Assembly: GCA_023231065.1 (NCBI GenBank)
Contig: JALNWE010000006.1
Location: 15,522 to 79,521, forward strand
Direction of reading: 5' to 3'
Length of the DNA: 64,000 nt
From: Bacteroidales bacterium
Lineage (GTDB): Bacteria > Bacteroidota > Bacteroidia > Bacteroidales > FEN-979
Shown in pieces: positions 26,314-35,243 of the stretch (the first letter of the stretch is position 1; each line of letters opens with the position of its first letter). A program made the position numbers and the translations under genes. The notes beneath the pieces were generated by a model. The model was given only the letters and a program-made list of their open reading frames with translations. It was not told the DNA's origin and made no database searches.

Positions 26314-26688
26314 TCAAGGCAAACTGGATACCAATTTATTATCTATTATGGAGACTTCATGAACAGCGCTGTTCATCCTTAGTTTTACTTTATCAATATA
26401 TGCCGGAACAGATATTTTCGTATGATATTCCGAACCCTTTGATAAAAATCCCTTATGGTAAATAAAATTTCCCTGTACGGGGATAATATAAACAACCCCG
26501 GAATGACCACACGTTAACCGGACATCAACACTTTTAGCTGTTTCCCATTTAAATGATGGATCTATTGTACAATCTTTTAGTGTTTTGGTGGGTTCGCTTA
26601 TCAATTCTTTTTGATCGACCTTATGACAAGACCATAAACTGATCGTGAACAACATAATAAAGAGTGCAAAACCTTTCATTGTTTTCAT
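26314..26688 (-). CDS. small lipoprotein, LruC-associated
   Basis: 124 residues from ATG 26688 (MKTMKGFALFIMLFTIS then the lipobox LWSC), so a predicted outer-membrane lipoprotein. The frame opens 7 codons earlier (26709), but this ATG gives the better signal. The rest is a single beta-rich module with DPSFKWETAKSVDVRLTCG and VYIIP. That Phe-x-Trp-x-Thr and beta-strand pattern resembles, to my reading, the N-terminal module that often precedes LruC domains in one polypeptide. Followed by the LruC protein at 42 bp, so the pair probably works together. Family assignment is inference. Confidence 0.65.
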   Translation of the reverse strand: MKTMKGFALFIMLFTISLWSCHKVDQKELISEPTKTLKDCTIDPSFKWETAKSVDVRLTCGHSGVVYIIPVQGNFIYHKGFLSKGSEYHTKISVPAYIDKVKLRMNSAVHEVSIIDNKLVSSLP

Positions 26689-26863
26689 GACTTTATTCTT
26701 TAAGACCATTGCAATTTACTTCCAATCACATCTTTAAAAAAATGATAATTCGTAAGTGTCAATGATTTTTAAGTATATGTATGTAGAAACTTTGTAAATG
26801 TCATATCTTCATCCGGGTAGGGTCCTACAAGACATTTTTGTTAATATCTAATCACAAACGGAT

Positions 26864-26894
26864 TTTTCCTGAATGTTCCAAACCTGTATTTTTG
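26864..26894 (+). promoter_or_regulatory. promoter of the UvrD-like helicase gene
   Basis: -7 TATTTTTG (26887-26894) and TTTT (26864-26867) 19 bp upstream in place of TTTG. The start codon is at 26911, so the leader would be only about 10 nt. Confidence 0.6.
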
Positions 26895-26910
26895 CATCGA
26901 TCGTTTTCTT

Positions 26911-29226
26911 ATGAAGAATCCCATTCTCAATAATCTCAATGAGGCACAAAAGGCTGCAGTAATGGCAACCGAAGGTCCTGTTATGATCATTGCCGGAGCT
27001 GGTTCCGGAAAAACAAGGGCCCTCACCTATCGCGTTGCTTATCTTATCCAAAAAGGAATAGATCCTTTTCATATACTGGCGCTTACCTTTACCAATAAAG
27101 CGGCCAGGGAAATGAAAGACCGTATTACTGATCTGGTTGGCCCAGAAGCACAAAACGTATGGATGGGCACTTTCCATTCAGTCTTTGCAAGGGTCCTGCG
27201 AATAGAAGGTCATCTTTTGGGATATCCGTCCAATTATACCATATATGATACTGATGATTCAAAACGGGTAGTTAAAAACCTGATCAAGGAAAATAATCTG
27301 GATGATAAGGTTTATCTGCCCGGTTATATCCTTAACCGTATATCGTCGGCAAAGACAAGTCTTCTTACCGCGGAAGAATATAATATCAATCCGGAGCTCC
27401 AGGGATATGACTCAACCTCAGGAAAACCCCTTACCGGAAAACTCTATCAGCAGTACCAGAATCGTCTCCGGCGTGCATCCGCCATGGATTTTGACGATCT
27501 TCTTTTTAATATGAATGTACTTCTCCGGGATTTTCCGGAGGTTCTTTACAAATATCAGCAAAAATTTCACTATATCCTGGTTGATGAGTACCAGGACACA
27601 AATTTTGCCCAATATCTGATCGTTAATAAACTGGCCGCCAACAATGAAAACCTCTGCGTGGTTGGTGATGATGCACAGAGCATCTATGGATTCAGGGGTG
27701 CCAACATCCAGAATATCCTGAATTTTAAACGGGATTATCCTGATCATAAGGTTTTTAAACTCGAACAAAATTACCGCTCGACAAAAACCATTGTCAAAGC
27801 AGCCAACCATATCATCGAAAACAATAAAAATCAGATATTTAAAGAGATATGGACGGAGAATGGAGAAGGACAGTTGATCCAACTTATCCATGCCTCAACA
27901 GATAATGAGGAAGCTAATCTTGTGGCCCAATCAATCTTTGAGAACAAGATGAACCATCAGCTAAAACATAATGCCTTTGCCATATTATACCGGACTAATG
28001 CCCAATCCCGTGCCCATGAAGAAGCGCTACGTAAACTGAATATCCCCTGCCGCATCTATGGAGGACTATCTTTTTACCAGCGAAAGGAGATCAAAGATCT
28101 GCTCTCTTATTTCAGGCTTACAATTAACCATCAGGATGAAGATGCCCTCCTGCGCATCATCAATTTCCCAGCCCGCGGGATTGGAAAAACCACCGTTGAA
28201 AAGCTGGTTGTTTCGGCCGACGAGCATAAGGTCAGCATTTTTGAATTGGTTTCCAATCCCGCCCGTGACCTGCAATTTCCGGAATCCACTTCCGCGAAAA
28301 TCCATTCATTCATCACCATGATTCAAAGTTTCAGCGCTTTATTGAAGGTTAAAAACGCTTTTGAATTAGCTAAACATATTGCTGGATCTTCAGGATTGAT
28401 GAAAGAACTCTATGATGATAAAACACCGGAAGGTGTCAGCAGGTTTGAAAATTTTGAAGAACTGCTGAATGCCATCAAAGATTTTTCTGAATCTCCAAGA
28501 ACCAATTCCGAAACAGGAGAGATCGAAACCAATGTAGTACGGTCACTTGATGAATTTATGCAGGATGTGGCCCTCATTACAGATGCCGATAAAAAAGAAC
28601 CCGGCGACGAGGATCGCGTTACTCTTATGACTGTTCATTCAGCCAAAGGATTGGAATTTCCCTTTGTTTACGTTGTTGGTCTGGAAGAAAACCTATTCCC
28701 TTCCATTCAATCACTAAACTCGCGATCGGATCTGGAAGAGGAACGTCGCCTGTTTTATGTTGCCGTGACCCGTGCTCAACAGAAACTCACAATTTCCTAT
28801 GCCGAAAACCGTTACAGGTGGGGGACTCCGATGATCTGTGAACCCAGCCGCTTTATTAGTGAGATCCCGGAAACATTGATCGATTTCCCCAAAAAAAATA
28901 TACAAAGTTCCCGCTTCCCCAAGGAATTGAACTGGTCTGCATCATTACCAGGTCTGGACTTACCCGCAAAAAAAACAATCCTCCCGAAAAATTTTCAAAG
29001 ACTCACTGAAGCTTCTCCAACATCCACAGAAAAATACGCTGACAGCCCTCCCTCTGATATTGAAGCTATTCAAGCCGGAATGGAAGTGGTCCATGACCAT
29101 TTTGGAAAAGGAAAAGTAATTAACATAGAAGGACTTGGCCCCAATAAAAAAGCAACTGTTTTTTTCCAGGAAATCGGACAGAAACAGCTCCTCCTGCGTT
29201 TTGCCAAACTTAGGATCGTTACCTGA
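26911..29226 (+). CDS. pcrA: ATP-dependent DNA helicase, UvrD/PcrA type
   Basis: 771 residues, superfamily 1A 3'-5' helicase for nucleotide-excision and mismatch repair and for removing RecA. Motif I GAGSGKT (29-35), Ia LTFTNKAAREM, motif II LVDEYQDT (about 223-230), motif III GDDAQSIYGFRGA (252-264), motif IV QNYRST, V TVHSAKGLEFPFVYVVG, and VI FYVAVTRAQ. The C-terminus has VVHDHFGKGKV, a short Tudor-like segment typical of PcrA. It could equally be called UvrD. Own promoter with a very short leader. The 3' end carries an inverted repeat. Confidence 0.93.
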   Translation: MKNPILNNLNEAQKAAVMATEGPVMIIAGAGSGKTRALTYRVAYLIQKGIDPFHILALTFTNKAAREMKDRITDLVGPEAQNVWMGTFHSVFARVLRIEGHLLGYPSNYTIYDTDDSKRVVKNLIKENNLDDKVYLPGYILNRISSAKTSLLTAEEYNINPELQGYDSTSGKPLTGKLYQQYQNRLRRASAMDFDDLLFNMNVLLRDFPEVLYKYQQKFHYILVDEYQDTNFAQYLIVNKLAANNENLCVVGDDAQSIYGFRGANIQNILNFKRDYPDHKVFKLEQNYRSTKTIVKAANHIIENNKNQIFKEIWTENGEGQLIQLIHASTDNEEANLVAQSIFENKMNHQLKHNAFAILYRTNAQSRAHEEALRKLNIPCRIYGGLSFYQRKEIKDLLSYFRLTINHQDEDALLRIINFPARGIGKTTVEKLVVSADEHKVSIFELVSNPARDLQFPESTSAKIHSFITMIQSFSALLKVKNAFELAKHIAGSSGLMKELYDDKTPEGVSRFENFEELLNAIKDFSESPRTNSETGEIETNVVRSLDEFMQDVALITDADKKEPGDEDRVTLMTVHSAKGLEFPFVYVVGLEENLFPSIQSLNSRSDLEEERRLFYVAVTRAQQKLTISYAENRYRWGTPMICEPSRFISEIPETLIDFPKKNIQSSRFPKELNWSASLPGLDLPAKKTILPKNFQRLTEASPTSTEKYADSPPSDIEAIQAGMEVVHDHFGKGKVINIEGLGPNKKATVFFQEIGQKQLLLRFAKLRIVT

Positions 29227-29279
29227 AACATGAATATTTCAGGTAACTAATAAACAGAAAAAATCCCTACACCTGAAAT
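29219..29279 (+). terminator. alternative hairpins after the helicase gene
   Basis: Three mutually complementary segments: TTACCTGAAA (29219-29228, includes the stop codon), TTTCAGGTAA (29237-29246) and ACCTGAAA (29271-29278). The first and second form a perfect 10-bp hairpin with an 8-nt loop. The second and third form a 9-bp hairpin (29236-29244 with 29271-29279) followed by a T-rich run, resembling a terminator. Only one can form at a time. Confidence 0.45.
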
Positions 29280-29286
29280 TTTCTTT

Positions 29287-29294
29287 TATCTTTG
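29287..29294 (+). promoter_or_regulatory. -7 element before the large lipoprotein gene
   Basis: TATCTTTG, a perfect TAnnTTTG, 93 bp before ATG 29387. No convincing -33 box. Confidence 0.4.
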
Positions 29295-29386
29295 TTTTGG
29301 ATTCCCGGGATTCCAATCCCATTGAGTCTGTTAGAGTAAGTTTTGAATTAATCAGTATTATTACTATAACCTAAATCCGCAGACCA

Positions 29387-31054
29387 ATGAAAATACACCC
29401 GTCTGATTGGCCTAAAGCACATATAACCCATGATCAACTTTTCCCATTCCTTTTTATCCTGTCCCTTTTTACACTGCTATCTTCTTGTTCCAAAGATGAT
29501 TTTGACTTTGATAAAATGACCGACCCGGACTGGTCCCCTACATGGAGCGCTCCCTTAATCCATTCCAACCTGACATTGCATGATATTTTAAAAAAAGGGG
29601 GTACCCTGTTCATTGAGGACCCGGTTACCCATCAGCTCACCCTGGAATATGGAAATAGCTTGTTTTCACAAAGCGCCGAGCAATACCTTCAGGTTCCTGA
29701 CCAAAAAGACATGAAAATTGAATCCGCTGCAATTAATATTGTTGTCGGTCCAGGAGATTCAACCTACTTCGATATTGAGGCTCCTTACTCCTTTTCTACC
29801 TCTCAGGAAGGTCAGGTGTTTGACAGCATTTTTGTTAAAACCGGCGCCTTTGATATGGATATATCCTCTCAAATCAATCATTCCATCAAAGTAATTATCA
29901 GGCTTCCAAACGCAGTTAAAAATGGTAAGGGCCTGGAAATAACCACTAACCTTCCATACGCAGGAACGCTACCTGTTCAAAAAACAATTTCTATTGATTT
30001 ATCAGGTTACACGATCCGGCTTAACAACACCCCGGGTCATGTTAATGAGATAATCCCCAGCGCCCACATGATTATTTACGGGGATGATAATCCCAATAAC
30101 TCTCCATACACTTTTACTGCTATCTGTGACCTGATCAATTTAAAGTTCTCGAAAATCATCGGATATTTTGGTCAATATAATTACCCGCTGGAGGATACTT
30201 TATACCTGAACCTCTTTAAAAATAATATGTCTGGAAACATTCATCTCGAAGAAATTGACCTTTTCCTCAAAACCACTAACTCTATCGGGATGCCTATTCA
30301 ACTTACATTCAATGATTTAATTGCTCATTCTGACAAGAATCCTCCCTATACGGTAAATATTGCAGACCCCTCAACAGGTTTTCCCAATCCCATTACCATT
30401 CCATCACCCGACCTCGCACACATGGGAACCAGTGTCGATACTACTTTCCAATTTGGAGAAAACAATTCCAATATCATACCTGCTATTAATTTATCTCCAA
30501 CCTACATCTATTTTAATATCAATGGGATGTCAAACCCAGCAAATAACCCCGCTTTTAAAAACTTCGTTTACGATACCAGCCGTTTTTCAGTTGACTTTGA
30601 TGTAGTGTTACCTTTATTTGGGGCCATCAGCGGTTTTTATGTGGAAGATACTGTCGACTTTGATTTTGATATTCCCAATCAGGCATCCATGGTTGATTTT
30701 AAAGTAAGAACTGAGAATCACTTTCCCCTTAATGCTGAAATTCAGATTTATTTTGCCGATAAAGATTATAACATACTTGACTCTCTTTTCAGTAGTTCAA
30801 ATCATCAAATTCTTGTTGCTGCCCCGGTCGGCCCTGCACCTGATTACCGGGTCATTGAGAATCCCCCCATCAAATCCTATACCTTTTCACCTGACCCTTT
30901 TTACAAGGAAGATCTTGAACGATTGAAACAAACCCGTTTTTTGATGATCCAGGCAAAGTTATCGACTTATGCCCAGGACCTGGTAAAGATATATGCCGAT
31001 TATAAGCTCGACGTGAAGCTTGCTGCAAAAATAACCATCACCTCACAAAACTAA
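29387..31054 (+). CDS. predicted outer-membrane lipoprotein, unknown function
   Basis: 555 residues. A hydrophobic segment, FPFLFILSLFTLLSSC, gives a lipobox (LSSC) after a longer than usual N-terminal region, so the true start may be a little further in. The remainder is beta-rich with repeated FDIEAP, KVIIRLPNAVKNGKGLEITT and DTVDFDFDIPNQASMVDFKV segments, looking like stacked immunoglobulin-like or jelly-roll modules. I do not recognise a family. It is 10 bp upstream of a DUF5723 barrel protein, so the two probably form an envelope pair of lipoprotein plus outer-membrane barrel. Confidence 0.65.
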   Translation: MKIHPSDWPKAHITHDQLFPFLFILSLFTLLSSCSKDDFDFDKMTDPDWSPTWSAPLIHSNLTLHDILKKGGTLFIEDPVTHQLTLEYGNSLFSQSAEQYLQVPDQKDMKIESAAINIVVGPGDSTYFDIEAPYSFSTSQEGQVFDSIFVKTGAFDMDISSQINHSIKVIIRLPNAVKNGKGLEITTNLPYAGTLPVQKTISIDLSGYTIRLNNTPGHVNEIIPSAHMIIYGDDNPNNSPYTFTAICDLINLKFSKIIGYFGQYNYPLEDTLYLNLFKNNMSGNIHLEEIDLFLKTTNSIGMPIQLTFNDLIAHSDKNPPYTVNIADPSTGFPNPITIPSPDLAHMGTSVDTTFQFGENNSNIIPAINLSPTYIYFNINGMSNPANNPAFKNFVYDTSRFSVDFDVVLPLFGAISGFYVEDTVDFDFDIPNQASMVDFKVRTENHFPLNAEIQIYFADKDYNILDSLFSSSNHQILVAAPVGPAPDYRVIENPPIKSYTFSPDPFYKEDLERLKQTRFLMIQAKLSTYAQDLVKIYADYKLDVKLAAKITITSQN

Positions 31055-31064
31055 CCGGATACGT

Positions 31065-32495
31065 ATGAAAAACATAACTAAACTTGTTATGCCCTTGATG
31101 ATCCTGGTTTTTATAGTCACAGGTGCGCATTTTGCTTCAGCCCAACAAGGTAGAAATATAAATTTTTTAAGGGTTGTTCCTCAGTCCATTTATATTAATC
31201 CGGCAATCGTTCCTCCCTATGATTTTTATATTGGTTTTCCAGCCTTATCCTCTTTAAAATTGGAATTTAAAAATTCACCATTCGACTACAACGATGTCAT
31301 CAAACAAACGAATAATGATTCGCTTTATCTTGACACACAAGCGCTTTTAAATTCCCTGAAAAAGAAAAACTACTTAATTGGGGAATTTTCAAATGAATTT
31401 CTCTCGTTCGGATTCAGGGTAAAACAATTCTTTATCTCCTTCAATCTTTCGGAAAAACTTTACAGCAACATCATGTACCCGAAAGACTTCGTTTCCTTGC
31501 TTCTTGAAGGTAACGCCCAATATATTGGAACGACCATCAATGCCGGTGGTTTTGATGTTAACATCACCCACTATCACGAGTTGGCAGTGGGTATGTCCTA
31601 TACGATTTCCAAAAAATGGAGTGCGGGTTTCCGGGCGAAATACCTGGTAGGCGTCTTCAATCTCGATACTAAAAATACAGATATTAATTTATATAGCCCC
31701 GATGAATTTTCCATTAATGTAACTACTGATATCCAGGTAAATATGGCTATTCCCGGGAATTCAACCTCTCCGGAGGACAGCTTGGGCTTCGATATTAACG
31801 GAAATGAATTTCTCAGGGGATTCTATTCTTTTAAAAATTCCGGATTTGCCTTTGATCTTGGGATGCAATATACCCCAATCGAAAAACTAACGCTGGGGTT
31901 AAGTGTTACCGACATAGGGTTTATCAACTGGAAATCCGGGGTTAAAAATATTGTAACAAATAAAGCAACTTCCTCCTCTACTTTTACAGGGGTTGACATC
32001 GGGGAAATGTTCTCCTCCGATACGGTTAAATTCAGTGATCAACTGAATGAAATGCTGGATTCCCTGAGAGAAGACCTTGGGTTGAAAGTGACCTATGAGA
32101 ATTATCGGTCCTGGCTTACTCCTAAAATATACCTGAGCGGGATTTACAGCCTGACTCCAAAAGATCATTTCGGCCTGCTCTTTCGTTGTGATCTTTTTAA
32201 GGGTAATATCCTTCCTGCATTGACGCTGAATTATACCCGCGAATTTGGCAAAGCTTTCTCCTTGATGGCAGGATATTCTATTTTGACCAACAGTTATGCC
32301 AATTTTGCCTTGGGTTTTGCCGTCAATGCCGGCCCTCTTCAACTCTATCTGATGACCGATAACATTCTCGGCATTGCGCAGCTGAACAATACCCGTTATA
32401 CAAACACTCATTTTGGGATCAACCTGGTATTCGGCAGGGCGCAATGGTATCAGAAGAACGGCAAGCAATCCCCTGAACCGGGCCTGAATCCATGA
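31065..32495 (+). CDS. DUF5723 family outer-membrane barrel protein
   Basis: 476 residues. Signal peptide ends at FASAQQ. The start QGRNINFLRVVPQSIYINPA is the DUF5723 pattern, a predicted beta-barrel related in appearance to PorV/PorQ/FadL. It has many amphipathic strands (SFGFRVKQFFISFNLSEK, LGLSVTDIGFINWKSG, FGLLFRCDLFKGNILPALTL). C-terminal HFGINLVFGRAQWYQKNGKQ. No transport substrate can be inferred. Cotranscribed with the lipoprotein gene just upstream. Confidence 0.75.
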   Translation: MKNITKLVMPLMILVFIVTGAHFASAQQGRNINFLRVVPQSIYINPAIVPPYDFYIGFPALSSLKLEFKNSPFDYNDVIKQTNNDSLYLDTQALLNSLKKKNYLIGEFSNEFLSFGFRVKQFFISFNLSEKLYSNIMYPKDFVSLLLEGNAQYIGTTINAGGFDVNITHYHELAVGMSYTISKKWSAGFRAKYLVGVFNLDTKNTDINLYSPDEFSINVTTDIQVNMAIPGNSTSPEDSLGFDINGNEFLRGFYSFKNSGFAFDLGMQYTPIEKLTLGLSVTDIGFINWKSGVKNIVTNKATSSSTFTGVDIGEMFSSDTVKFSDQLNEMLDSLREDLGLKVTYENYRSWLTPKIYLSGIYSLTPKDHFGLLFRCDLFKGNILPALTLNYTREFGKAFSLMAGYSILTNSYANFALGFAVNAGPLQLYLMTDNILGIAQLNNTRYTNTHFGINLVFGRAQWYQKNGKQSPEPGLNP

Positions 32496-32558
32496 TAGTT
32501 TTCACATCCCCATGATCATGCTGTTTTGGTAACCAATTCGCAATACAGGAATTATTCA

Positions 32559-32566
32559 TATCTTTG
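32559..32566 (+). promoter_or_regulatory. -7 element before the DUF4290 gene
   Basis: TATCTTTG followed by CA, 26 bp before ATG 32592. -33 not clear. Confidence 0.4.
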
Positions 32567-32591
32567 CAAAAAAATATCTGTGAACAACGAA

Positions 32592-33254
32592 ATGGAATAC
32601 AATACTACCCGCGAGATGATGTTCATCCCAGAATATGGGAGGAACATCCAACGAATGATCAAATATATCTGCACCATCGAAGATCGTGAAAAACGGACTC
32701 AGGCCGCAAAATTTATTGTGAATATAATGGCCCAGATGCATCCGGTAGTAAAAGAATCGGGTGATTATAAACACAAGCTCTGGGACCATTTATTTATTAT
32801 TTCCGACTTCAAACTTGATGTTGATGCTCCTTATCCTCCTCCACCGCCTCTTTCCCTGAGTACAAAACCTGAACATCTTTCCTATCACGACAAAGAAATT
32901 GAATTCAAACATTACGGTAAAAATATAGCCGCAATGATTGAAAAGGTCGTCAGCTATGAAGAGGGCCCGGAAAAAGATGCACTGGTCAATGCCATTGCCA
33001 ATCACATGAAGAAATCCTACCTCAGCTGGAACCGGGAATCTGTCAATGACGAACTGATTGAACAACATTTGAAAATCCTCTCCAAAGACGAGCTTAGGCT
33101 CAACAAGGATTTCCATTTTGTCAACACCAACGATATCCTTGCCCAAAACCAGAAACGGAAACCATTTAGGCAAGGGGCAGAACGGAATTTTAACAAGACC
33201 GGATTCCCAAAGCAGAATTATAATAATCAAAGGGGAAGAAATAAACCCCAATGA
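32592..33254 (+). CDS. DUF4290 family protein
   Basis: 220 residues from ATG 32592 (MEYNTTREMMFIPEYGRNIQ), the conserved family start; the frame extends 22 codons upstream without support. All-helical core of about 180 residues with MIEKVVSYEEGPEKDALVNA and a basic, Asn/Arg/Gly-rich tail (KRKPFRQGAERNFNK) that could bind nucleic acid. Function is unknown. It overlaps murA by 4 bp (ATGA), so the two are coupled. DUF4290 next to murA is, as far as I know, a frequent arrangement in Bacteroidota. Confidence 0.85.
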   Translation: MEYNTTREMMFIPEYGRNIQRMIKYICTIEDREKRTQAAKFIVNIMAQMHPVVKESGDYKHKLWDHLFIISDFKLDVDAPYPPPPPLSLSTKPEHLSYHDKEIEFKHYGKNIAAMIEKVVSYEEGPEKDALVNAIANHMKKSYLSWNRESVNDELIEQHLKILSKDELRLNKDFHFVNTNDILAQNQKRKPFRQGAERNFNKTGFPKQNYNNQRGRNKPQ

Positions 33255-34561
33255 GTTCTTTCGAGATCATCGGAGGAAAAAAATTAGCAGGGGAAATCCT
33301 TCCCCAGGGAGCAAAAAACGAAGCGCTTCAGGTAATTTGTGCCTGTTTGCTGACGACCGAGCCGGTAACTATCAACAATGTCCCAAACATCAGCGATGTC
33401 AATAAACTGATAGAATTATTAGAGGCTTTAGGCGTCAAGGTTATTAAAAACAGCTCTTCATCTTATACATTCAGCGCCTTCAATATTAATATCGATTTTT
33501 TCCACTCTGCTGATTTCAGAAAACTGGCAGGAAGCCTGAGGGGTTCTATTATGATCCTTGGACCTTTATTGGCCAGATACGGGAAAGGATCAGTATATCT
33601 CCCCGGAGGCGATAAAATTGGCCGACGCAGGCTGGATACCCATTTTTTTGGTCTCCAGAGATTAGGCGCTCAGTTTGAATATTCAGCAAATGAACAGGTT
33701 TTCAGTGTAAGGGCTCCTGCATTGAAAGGATCATACATGTTATTGGATGAAGCTTCCGTAACCGGCACTGCCAATATCGTCATGGCAGCCACCATGGCAC
33801 AGGGAACTACAACAATTTTTAATGCTGCCTGTGAACCTTATATATTCCAGCTTTGTACCATGTTGGTAAATATGGGCGCCGAAATTGAGGGTATCGGATC
33901 AAATTTACTGACGATTCATGGCGTCAATTCCCTTCATGGATGTGACCATACATTGTTGTCAGACATGATCGAGGTGGGAAGCTTCATAGGCCTGGCCGCC
34001 ATGACCCGATCGGAAATTACCATAAAGAACGTAAATTTCAAGCAACTGGGCTTGATCCCAGACGTTTTCAGGCGGTTGGGAATCCTGATAGAGGTCAGGG
34101 AAGATGATATCTACATCCCTTCACAGGAGCACTATTCCGTTGAATCCTTTATGGACGGATCCATTATGACCATTGCTGATGCCCCGTGGCCGGGATTTAC
34201 TCCCGATCTTATCAGTATCGTCCTGGTAGTTGCTACCCAGGCTAAAGGCAGTGTTCTAGTACACCAGAAAATGTTTGAAAGCAGACTCTTTTTTGTCGAT
34301 AAACTCATCGACATGGGAGCTAAAATTATCCTTTGTGATCCCCACCGCGCTACTGTAATTGGTCTTGATCACCAATATCCTCTGCGTGGGATCCGTATGT
34401 CTTCACCTGATATCCGTGCCGGTGTCGCTTTGCTGATCGCAGCCCTGTCAGCCGAAGGTAAAAGCATCATCGACAACATCGAACAAATTGACCGGGGATA
34501 CCAAGAGATCGATTTACGATTGAAACAACTGGGAGCCTCAGTAGCCCGTATCCCGGGCTGA
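33251..34561 (+). CDS. murA: UDP-N-acetylglucosamine 1-carboxyvinyltransferase
   Basis: 436 residues, first committed step of peptidoglycan synthesis: transfers enolpyruvyl from PEP to UDP-GlcNAc in the cytoplasm. PQGAKNEALQ, NVPNISDVNKLIELL, LGPLLARYGKGSVYLPGG and the C-terminal ADIRAG-like DIRAGVALLIAAL are family signatures. The catalytic-loop residue that is Cys115 in E. coli is Asp here (residue 121, codon at 33611), in PGGDKIGRRRLDTH. Asp at this site keeps activity but blocks alkylation by fosfomycin. Coupled to DUF4290 by ATGA overlap. Confidence 0.97.
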   Translation: MSSFEIIGGKKLAGEILPQGAKNEALQVICACLLTTEPVTINNVPNISDVNKLIELLEALGVKVIKNSSSSYTFSAFNINIDFFHSADFRKLAGSLRGSIMILGPLLARYGKGSVYLPGGDKIGRRRLDTHFFGLQRLGAQFEYSANEQVFSVRAPALKGSYMLLDEASVTGTANIVMAATMAQGTTTIFNAACEPYIFQLCTMLVNMGAEIEGIGSNLLTIHGVNSLHGCDHTLLSDMIEVGSFIGLAAMTRSEITIKNVNFKQLGLIPDVFRRLGILIEVREDDIYIPSQEHYSVESFMDGSIMTIADAPWPGFTPDLISIVLVVATQAKGSVLVHQKMFESRLFFVDKLIDMGAKIILCDPHRATVIGLDHQYPLRGIRMSSPDIRAGVALLIAALSAEGKSIIDNIEQIDRGYQEIDLRLKQLGASVARIPG

Positions 34562-34583
34562 CAATTTGTCGTGGTAACCCATC

Positions 34584-34599
34584 TGGCAGGTTTTTTGAT
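34584..34599 (+). promoter_or_regulatory. sigma-54-like element upstream of grpE-dnaJ
   Basis: TGGCAG-N5-TTGAT, giving GG-N10-GA. The sigma-54 consensus is TGGCAC-N5-TTGC (GG-N10-GC), so the -12 base pair is altered. The same arrangement is found upstream of htpG (52242-52257). It lies 38 bp before the grpE ATG. Confidence 0.4.
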
Positions 34600-34637
34600 A
34601 ATCATTCGGGAAATTATTCCGAACATGAAATACATCT

Positions 34638-35213
34638 ATGAACCGAAAATCTAAAATTGAAGAGAAAGAGCGGATTAATAACAACGAATCTGTTCCCGCG
34701 ATAGAAAATGAAGCCAATGTTGATGTAACACCTGATAATCTGGAAGTTAAAATAGAAGAAGGGTCAAAGAATGATCTTTCTGCGCAACTTGGGGAACTGA
34801 ATGATAAATATCTGCGTCTCTACTCTGAATTCGATAATTACCGTAAACGCACCATTAAAGAAAAAGTAGAACTCAGCAAATATGCGGCTTCAGAAATCAT
34901 TGAAAAGCTCCTGCCGGTATTGGATGATTTTGATCGGGCTTTAAAAGCATTTGATTCGACAACAGAAGCAGAAAAAGCTTTAAAAGAAGGAATTGTATTG
35001 ATCTTTAATAAATTTATTTCGATCCTTAATCAACAGGGGCTGGAACAAATGAGAACCATTGGCGAATCTTTTGACACTGATTTTCATGAAGCTGTGTCAA
35101 ATATTCCTGCTCCATCGCCCGAACAGAAAGGAAAAATTATTGATGAAGTCGAAAAAGGGTATATGCTTCACGGAAAAGTGATACGGTATGCCAAAGTTGT
35201 TGTTGGAAACTGA
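34638..35213 (+). CDS. grpE: nucleotide exchange factor GrpE
   Basis: 191 residues. Acidic, disordered N-terminus of about 55 residues, then the long coiled coil (LNDKYLRLYSEFDNYRKRTI) and the C-terminal beta-domain with GESFDTDFHEAVSNIPAP and GYMLHGKVIRYAKVVVG. It releases ADP from DnaK. Followed 30 bp later by dnaJ; dnaK is not in the window. The putative heat-shock element upstream fits its role. Confidence 0.96.
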   Translation: MNRKSKIEEKERINNNESVPAIENEANVDVTPDNLEVKIEEGSKNDLSAQLGELNDKYLRLYSEFDNYRKRTIKEKVELSKYAASEIIEKLLPVLDDFDRALKAFDSTTEAEKALKEGIVLIFNKFISILNQQGLEQMRTIGESFDTDFHEAVSNIPAPSPEQKGKIIDEVEKGYMLHGKVIRYAKVVVGN

Positions 35214-35243
35214 TAAAGGCTCCTTGAGATTTACCTTGTATAA

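Noticed and set aside
27418..27891. minus-strand ORF inside the helicase gene
   Set aside because: Antisense with no coding signal.
31899..32468. 189-codon ORF on the minus strand
   Set aside because: Antisense to the DUF5723 gene, with no family match or start context.
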